Shown piece after piece: positions 12,608 through 18,204 of a DNA stretch of 18,204 bases. The stretch's first letter is position 1. Each line of letters starts with the position of its first letter. A program made the position numbers and the translations under genes. Under the pieces are notes generated by a model, which searched no databases, had not been told where the DNA came from, and was given only the letters and a program-made list of their open reading frames with translations. Source of the DNA: Euryarchaeota archaeon UBA40 (GTDB lineage: Archaea; Thermoplasmatota; Poseidoniia; Poseidoniales; Thalassarchaeaceae); contig DAYJ01000026.1 of the NCBI GenBank assembly GCA_002506875.1, positions 18,985 through 37,188 of the forward strand, given 5' to 3'.

Positions 12608-12660
12608 GCGCTACCGCTATTCCCTAGTGGGCCCAAACTTCAACGCAGAACTCCAGAGAA

Positions 12661-15600
12661 TCACAAGGAGAAGTTGTCTGCGGCGCCGTCCTCGCCAACG
12701 CCTGCCTGGCGTAGCTGGCCATCAGCATCTACGAATTCTCCGGCCTTAGTCAGATTCTCGTATCTGCTACCTTCGTCGACAACTCTCGCGAGTTGTATCT
12801 CTCCAAGTGCTAAGGTGAGGCTATTCACCACAGCCTGTAAGGTTTGGATAGCACGATCGCGCTGAGCCGCGCCAATCTCGTGATCCGAATATCGGGCTTC
12901 TTCGAAGAGGCTGAGGAATGCATCCAACTCATGAGGTGGAGTGATTCCGCCAAGCATGCGATTTACTGCATCCTCGAACTCACGTGTGGTCTCGTAGACC
13001 TTCTTCATCGCTCCCTTACTACGGAAGAAGGAAACCAGTTGCTTCCAGCAATCGAAGATTGCTTGGATGTACTCGTTAGAAGCACGCAGCGACATCAGGG
13101 AGTCGGTCAAGATACCACGGAGGATCTCGATACGGCGACGTTCCTGGTAATTACGATACATCACAGCACCAATCACCGCTGCAAGAAGTAGAGCAATCAG
13201 AAGTGGAAGCATGACTTGGGCTGTGAACAAGCCACTTGTCTGTTCACCCATTGGCTCGTCGCCAAGGACAATCTCCGGAGTATTGTTGAGGAACGTCTGC
13301 TCAAAGTTAGGAGAGTCCCTGAACTGCACAAGAATCCTCCACTTTCCACCTACAGCGCTATCATCACTACCTGGTACATCTTGTGCTGTGTACTGCCAAG
13401 AGAACGATGCTTCGCCGTTGTCAAGTGTTGTCTGATAATCGATGTTCTCAAGCACCCAATCCGTACCATTCCAGTATTCACGGATGAACATGACTTGTTC
13501 GCCGGAAACCGGCACATCAAGACGATCACGCATGACCTGAACAGTACCATTGATCCATTCGTCTGGCTGATAGCCATCCGCCTTAGACCAAGTGTCCTTC
13601 AAGATGATGTCAACACGGCTACGCACGAGTACAGTGATGTCCATGTGCGAACCATTGACTACAGCATTCGCTTCTTGTCCACATCCACCGCTGACTTCCA
13701 TCTTTGGTTCGTAGGCAACACGGAGAGTTCGGAATCCTTCGAGTCCTTGTCCACCAATCGGTTCAACACCCCGACGGCTTGGATTCTGCTCAGGATCTCC
13801 TGAATACCACTCAATACGGCCATCTGCATCATCTGTGACTGCAGATGCGATTGGTCGCGGGTTAATCTCAGGACTTAGGTAGATGTTGAGGCAACGTCCA
13901 CCAAGCATGTTCCCATTACTCTGGTAGAGAGCTGCATGGACATGGAACGGTTCCTTGAGATAGAGCACAGGAATACTGGTCCCGTTACCAGCGAAGACAT
14001 ACCGATCAACATCGGTCAAGAAGGGACCAACCTCTTCGACATTCAGAGTGCTGTTCGAGAATACTGCGAAATTCTTGATGACTGTTGCATCCTTGAAGCG
14101 ATAGCCATCGTTGTTCAAATCAGCATTGTATCTGACTGTGACCTGAGCCTGTCCAGCAAAGACGCCGTTCAGTGGGCAATCAATCTCGAAATATCCATCA
14201 TTATCAGTTCGTCCCGCCTCGCATTGTGGCACATCAGCCGCAGAACCTGTCATCTGATAGCTAATCTGAATATCACGATTAGAGAGGTTCCCTCCAAGTT
14301 CGTCAGTCAAACGACCTGTGACAGTCATCGGCTTTTCGACGACTTCGCCAGTAACTGGATTGACCTCGCTGGTGTAGACAATCTGATCGTCGACATCTAG
14401 CGTGGTGCGTCCACGAAGGTAGAATCCGTCAACATTGTACTGTAGTTCACGACGGAAGTGCTCATTGTTAGGAATCGAGGTGCATGGATCCCATGCGCCC
14501 TGCATCGAAAGCATCCAGTTCTCAAGAGTGACGCATCCCTCATGAGGTAGATTCTCCTCGAATCGGAGAATTACATTGACTGGTCCGAATCCATCTGGCA
14601 AGAAGGATTCAGGGTCATCCTTCAGCAACTGCGGATTCAATAGCATCTCGTGGTATACCGATCCTGCATTAGGAGTCAATTCGGAGATGATGCGCCTATG
14701 CTGTCGATTATCGAAGTCTGTTCCTTCGAAAATCAGTAACACTCGCCCACCATTCTCACCTATACCATCGAGGGCTTGCCCTAGATCGCGGATTGATGGT
14801 GTCCGATTATCATCGGTGACTTGGGCCGAAACAGACCAAACGTCACCATTAGACCGTTCTCCTGAAGTCGTTGCTTCAAGGTTGATGAAGGTCCTACTAA
14901 CAACCCAAAGTGCCTGAGTTACGCTTGAACTCTTCAGACGTTGTGTCCCAGGGAACCCGAACGTCATCGAGAAATTACCGAGGAAGTGATTCTGACTGAT
15001 ATTCAACGGGATCTTGAACACACCATTCACATCAGTCTGAGCTAGACCTGAAGTGCCATTGGCAGACCAAGTCCAATTCACAGGCTGGAACGGAACTGGT
15101 TGGAGTGAATTGTCAATCAGGCGTGCTTCAAGGGTGGTGTTCATCCCACGATAGAGAACGGGGACTGTGTTCAGTTGGAAGTCAGTTGTACCTACCACTG
15201 AGACATTCACATGGGCGCCAGTTGGCGACAAAGTGTAGGTCTGATTACCGGTAAAGAAGAAGTTAGAATCGACAAAGTCAACCTTAACTCCATAGGTCAG
15301 AGCCTGGTATTCAGTGCGCCATGTCCAGTTGAAATCCATAACCGCAAGACCTCCGGATAGAGCTGGATACTTCGGGTTAACACTCTCACGACTACCAGCG
15401 AAAACACTGTCCTGATCAAGATCAACTTGGAGAACTGTGGCGCCATCTGTCCATGGAACCAAGGTGCGATTCTTGACGTCGCCAATAGTTCCGAACGTCT
15501 CGCCAGTATTCATCTCGGGGACGATTTCGCAACGAATAGGACTAGTCTGATCCAATGGATCTACTGGGCCACAAGGGGGCACATTCGAATCTGCACCATT

Positions 15601-18204
15601 GACCATCGAGACAAACCAATGAGTACTGTTTGTGGTAACGAAGTCACGCAATGGAGAATCGATGTTTGCCGTTGCATCACCAAGTGGAAGGTCGGCTGGA
15701 TTATCATTCCAAAGAACCGAATACTGACGGCCGGAAGATACTGCTGCAAACTCCGAGGGTGAAATTTGGTTGTTCATATCCGTATCATATCCTGCATTAA
15801 CCAAGCCGGCCTCACTGAACATTGGGCGCCAAGCGCCGAAATATGCGCCAGTAAACTGCTGCGCATCCCAGAAGAAGACGGGATTATGCGAAGGAACGAT
15901 AATTCGTGAACCAATGAACATGCGCTCTACTGATTTGATGACAAAGGTGTCTGTTTCAGCGCCCTCAAGCCAAGGGAAAGGCCACTCGTTAGGGCCAGCA
16001 TATGACATGTTGACTTCGCCCTTGAACTCGTAATTACCCTTGGGGAGAGTGGTGTTCGTGTACTCATACGTACTCACAACATCGTGATTATTCAGGAAGC
16101 CGTTCCAGATTATTTCTTCATAACCACCTGGGATTGTACCTGGACCATTATTGAGAGATGCATTGTAACGAACTTGTTTCCATTCGCCCTGAGCACCTTG
16201 GTTCTGAACAAACGTCAACGAGACATAACCGCCTTGGTCTGCACGGAATCCCTGACCTGCGCCATCGAAGGTGGAAGGATTCTGACGATCACCAAATGGT
16301 CCTCCAGTGACCTCAAAGGCAACAGGAGCATACTTGATTCGATTGTTGAAAATCCCACGATCCCAATCCGCAGAATAGTGGGTCTTGAAGTCAAGATAAA
16401 GAGGATTCTCGCCACTCCGCAAGTACTCTGGAGCAACATAATCGAAGGTTGTATTCGCTCGAATCTCAAGTGGATACATCTCAGAGGTACTACCGTCATG
16501 GATGAACATCTCTGTGACCTCTGCATAGGCGTTGTAGGTTGTATTCGGGCCCACGTCAAGATCCTCGGGGAGTAAGAATTGTCCAACTGTGAATCCACCA
16601 AACTCCGAAGAGAGTACGTCGATGGTCTGTACTGCTTCGGTACCATTCCCTGCCCATTCAATTGTGACTTGCACTGGCAAGTAAGGTGCTGGAACGAATT
16701 GGTTCAGCGAGGGATCAAGCCAAGAAACAGAACCAGAGAAGATTGCTGCCTTCTTGCCATCCATCCACATTGTTCCTGGAATACTCATATTGACGCGTGT
16801 GGGAATCTTGTCATCCTCATCTAATATGCAGTCGTTGTCACTGTCCCAATCAGATGCAGGGTAACTATTGCCCGCAGTATCTATGCACACTTCGTTCTCT
16901 TCAAGATGGTCATAATCCAAATCTGTTCTCGTGTCATTGTCATCATCGTTGTCTATGACGTCAGGGCCCGTTGAAGGATCTGATGGGTTGGCAATACCAA
17001 CCCCTCCACCGAAATCATCGTGGTCCCATGGATTCGTCGATTCGTTATTGTAACGTTGAGGCCAAAGTAGAATCTCGTCCTCATCAAACATACCATCAGA
17101 ATCATCGTCGAGATCAATGTCGTCACGGATACCGTCATTATCGTGATCCCACGGGCTAATCCAAGGGGTCTGATTCGCGAGTTCAACTGTATTCGTAATA
17201 CCATCCATATCCCAGTCGGTCTCACCCTTGCCGTCTGGAACACCGTCATTGTCATGATCAAACGGATGTTGTTCCTCGCCCACGAAGCAAGTCAATTCCT
17301 GAACTACATCGAGTACGCCGTTATTGTCATCATCTGGATCCTCGGTGTCGACAATACCATCGTTGTCATTGTCTACATCATAGTACTCAGGGAACATCAA
17401 ACCTTGACCGAGCACGCCCTTATCCCAAACCGCTTGGTAAAATCCATCTTCGTCAGGATCCGTATCGGTCCCATCATCGTCGTTGTCAAAGCAGTTTGTC
17501 CCAATGAAGAAATTGCCAGGAGGTAGTGTACCCGCATCATCATCAAAGTCGTCGTTCGTATCAATCTCGAAGAAATCCCAGATTCCATCATTGTCATCAT
17601 CAACATCGAAGAAGTCGTAGACTCCATCGAAGTCGTCATCGAGGTCAGCTGTATCATTGAACATGCACTGGGGATTAGGTGTACCAGCGTTCGGCGCACC
17701 ACAGTCATCATCAGGATCAACGCTATCATTCAGCAGGTCTGCATACTCGTCTGGGAAGAAATTCCCATTGATGTCAGCGTTCCAATTGAACAATCCCTGA
17801 CCGAGGCCTCGCCATGCAATCATCAAATCACGATTGTTGTTGATGTCATCGAAGGGTACCGCTGCAGTGACTTGGCCGTTAAACTCGAAGTGCCAGCAGC
17901 TTACCTCAAAGCAATCCCAGTTTCCATTACTATTTGCTCCATCATACTGCCCATCCGTATATCCTGAATCGGGCCGAATACTGTACGCCTTCGTGTACTG
18001 GAAGTTAGTGCCCGAATCGAGTGGGAGCATGTAGTGGAAAGCGTACTCATATCCGCAGGCATATCCGACTACCGTCGTCCACCCACAGGTGTCCTCTGCA
18101 TCTAGGGAACCGCCCATTCGGAAATCATCGATATCCAAAACTCCGTCATTGCCTTCATCTTGATCCCAACCATCGGGTAAACCATCGCCGTCTTGATCGA
18201 CATC
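12661..18204 (-). CDS. Giant TSP3/Ig-like surface protein with DUF4129-like cytoplasmic tail (5' end outside window)
   Basis: The frame is open through the right edge, so at least 1847 residues are seen and the signal peptide is missing. Order: Asp-rich TSP3-type Ca repeats (DNA 16800-18204), then a series of Ig-like beta-sandwiches with many N-x-S/T sequons (for example TVTGRLTDELGGNLSNRDIQ and DNDGYFEIDC), with an EF-hand loop DTDMNNQISPSE at 15786-15751. Then come one transmembrane helix (MLPLLIALLLAAVIGAVMY, near 13160-13215) with a positive stop (RNYQERRR), and a tail of about 165 residues. The tail has YIQAIFDCWKQLVSFFRSKG, ETTREFEDAVNRMLGGITP and LFEEARYSDHEIG, which resembles DUF4129, a domain found at the end of archaeal and bacterial transglutaminase-like membrane proteins. 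No transglutaminase Cys-His-Asp core is seen in the visible part. Likely a surface scaffold or receptor; function inferred. Confidence 0.92.
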   Translation of the reverse strand, partial: DVDQDGDGLPDGWDQDEGNDGVLDIDDFRMGGSLDAEDTCGWTTVVGYACGYEYAFHYMLPLDSGTNFQYTKAYSIRPDSGYTDGQYDGANSNGNWDCFEVSCWHFEFNGQVTAAVPFDDINNNRDLMIAWRGLGQGLFNWNADINGNFFPDEYADLLNDSVDPDDDCGAPNAGTPNPQCMFNDTADLDDDFDGVYDFFDVDDDNDGIWDFFEIDTNDDFDDDAGTLPPGNFFIGTNCFDNDDDGTDTDPDEDGFYQAVWDKGVLGQGLMFPEYYDVDNDNDGIVDTEDPDDDNNGVLDVVQELTCFVGEEQHPFDHDNDGVPDGKGETDWDMDGITNTVELANQTPWISPWDHDNDGIRDDIDLDDDSDGMFDEDEILLWPQRYNNESTNPWDHDDFGGGVGIANPSDPSTGPDVIDNDDDNDTRTDLDYDHLEENEVCIDTAGNSYPASDWDSDNDCILDEDDKIPTRVNMSIPGTMWMDGKKAAIFSGSVSWLDPSLNQFVPAPYLPVQVTIEWAGNGTEAVQTIDVLSSEFGGFTVGQFLLPEDLDVGPNTTYNAYAEVTEMFIHDGSTSEMYPLEIRANTTFDYVAPEYLRSGENPLYLDFKTHYSADWDRGIFNNRIKYAPVAFEVTGGPFGDRQNPSTFDGAGQGFRADQGGYVSLTFVQNQGAQGEWKQVRYNASLNNGPGTIPGGYEEIIWNGFLNNHDVVSTYEYTNTTLPKGNYEFKGEVNMSYAGPNEWPFPWLEGAETDTFVIKSVERMFIGSRIIVPSHNPVFFWDAQQFTGAYFGAWRPMFSEAGLVNAGYDTDMNNQISPSEFAAVSSGRQYSVLWNDNPADLPLGDATANIDSPLRDFVTTNSTHWFVSMVNGADSNVPPCGPVDPLDQTSPIRCEIVPEMNTGETFGTIGDVKNRTLVPWTDGATVLQVDLDQDSVFAGSRESVNPKYPALSGGLAVMDFNWTWRTEYQALTYGVKVDFVDSNFFFTGNQTYTLSPTGAHVNVSVVGTTDFQLNTVPVLYRGMNTTLEARLIDNSLQPVPFQPVNWTWSANGTSGLAQTDVNGVFKIPLNISQNHFLGNFSMTFGFPGTQRLKSSSVTQALWVVSRTFINLEATTSGERSNGDVWSVSAQVTDDNRTPSIRDLGQALDGIGENGGRVLLIFEGTDFDNRQHRRIISELTPNAGSVYHEMLLNPQLLKDDPESFLPDGFGPVNVILRFEENLPHEGCVTLENWMLSMQGAWDPCTSIPNNEHFRRELQYNVDGFYLRGRTTLDVDDQIVYTSEVNPVTGEVVEKPMTVTGRLTDELGGNLSNRDIQISYQMTGSAADVPQCEAGRTDNDGYFEIDCPLNGVFAGQAQVTVRYNADLNNDGYRFKDATVIKNFAVFSNSTLNVEEVGPFLTDVDRYVFAGNGTSIPVLYLKEPFHVHAALYQSNGNMLGGRCLNIYLSPEINPRPIASAVTDDADGRIEWYSGDPEQNPSRRGVEPIGGQGLEGFRTLRVAYEPKMEVSGGCGQEANAVVNGSHMDITVLVRSRVDIILKDTWSKADGYQPDEWINGTVQVMRDRLDVPVSGEQVMFIREYWNGTDWVLENIDYQTTLDNGEASFSWQYTAQDVPGSDDSAVGGKWRILVQFRDSPNFEQTFLNNTPEIVLGDEPMGEQTSGLFTAQVMLPLLIALLLAAVIGAVMYRNYQERRRIEILRGILTDSLMSLRASNEYIQAIFDCWKQLVSFFRSKGAMKKVYETTREFEDAVNRMLGGITPPHELDAFLSLFEEARYSDHEIGAAQRDRAIQTLQAVVNSLTLALGEIQLARVVDEGSRYENLTKAGEFVDADGQLRQAGVGEDGAADNFSL
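16800..18204 (-). repeat. Long array of TSP3-type Ca-binding repeats in the second giant protein
   Basis: About 465 visible residues contain more than a dozen DxDxDG-like loops (DVDNDNDGIVDTEDPDDDNN, DHDNDGVPDGKGETDWDMDG, DHDNDGIRDDIDLDDDSDG, DWDSDNDCILDEDD), with scattered Cys that may pair, and continue past the window edge. They would form a rigid, calcium-dependent stalk and make the segment very acidic. Confidence 0.88.

Noticed and set aside
13216..13803. Plus-strand open frame of 195 codons
   Set aside because: Antisense to the second giant gene, no start signal and no recognisable domain.
16800..18204. Repeated GATGATGAC-like DNA considered as a CRISPR array or tandem repeat locus
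   Set aside because: The repetition is explained by Asp codons of TSP3 repeats; no constant direct repeats with spacers.

Overview
The window looks like a piece of a planktonic archaeal genome, most likely a marine Euryarchaeote of the Marine Group II / Poseidoniales type. The archaeal anchor is firm: a minus-strand operon L18e - L13 - S9 - RpoN followed by tRNA-Pro, which is an archaeal gene order. The lineage guess is inference, based on moderate base composition, compact spacing, an NAD+-dependent DNA ligase in an archaeon, and very large acidic surface proteins rich in Ca-binding DxDxDG repeats.

Layout, left to right. At the left edge, on the minus strand, is the N-terminal two thirds of NAD+-dependent DNA ligase (ligA, cut by the window edge), preceded by a small Arg-rich unknown protein and by a 540-residue delta-1-pyrroline-5-carboxylate dehydrogenase of the ALDH4A1 (mitochondrial-like) type. 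Next is a 193-codon membrane protein with a cytoplasmic PH-like tail. It follows, after a 5-base gap, the 1589-residue beta-helix surface protein (signal peptide, beta-helix blocks, Ig/PKD-like domain, thrombospondin type 3 Ca repeats, C-terminal membrane anchor). Directly upstream of that giant gene is tRNA-Pro(GGG), then the RpoN/S9/L13/L18e operon.

A short divergent plus-strand island (10592-11225) holds an unknown 147-residue acidic soluble protein and an unlisted 49-residue single-pass membrane protein. It converges on a minus-strand EmrE-like SMR exporter. Upstream of that is an aquaporin-like protein that keeps the MIP scaffold around the first loop but has lost both NPA motifs and the selectivity-filter Arg. 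Finally, a second giant surface protein runs off the right edge: TSP3 repeats, Ig-like domains, an EF-hand loop, one transmembrane segment and a DUF4129-like cytoplasmic tail.

How the genes fit together. The core operon supplies translation and transcription subunits. The two giants and several small membrane proteins build or service the cell envelope. P5C dehydrogenase serves proline/amino-acid catabolism, which fits a protein-degrading marine heterotroph. No CRISPR array, insertion sequence, integrase or recognisable defence system is visible. No gene-free stretch exceeds 300 bases; the longest is 12409-12660. The most unusual items are the NPA-less aquaporin relative, the giant receptor-like protein with a cytoplasmic tail, and the attachment of a giant surface-protein gene to the ribosomal/tRNA transcription unit.
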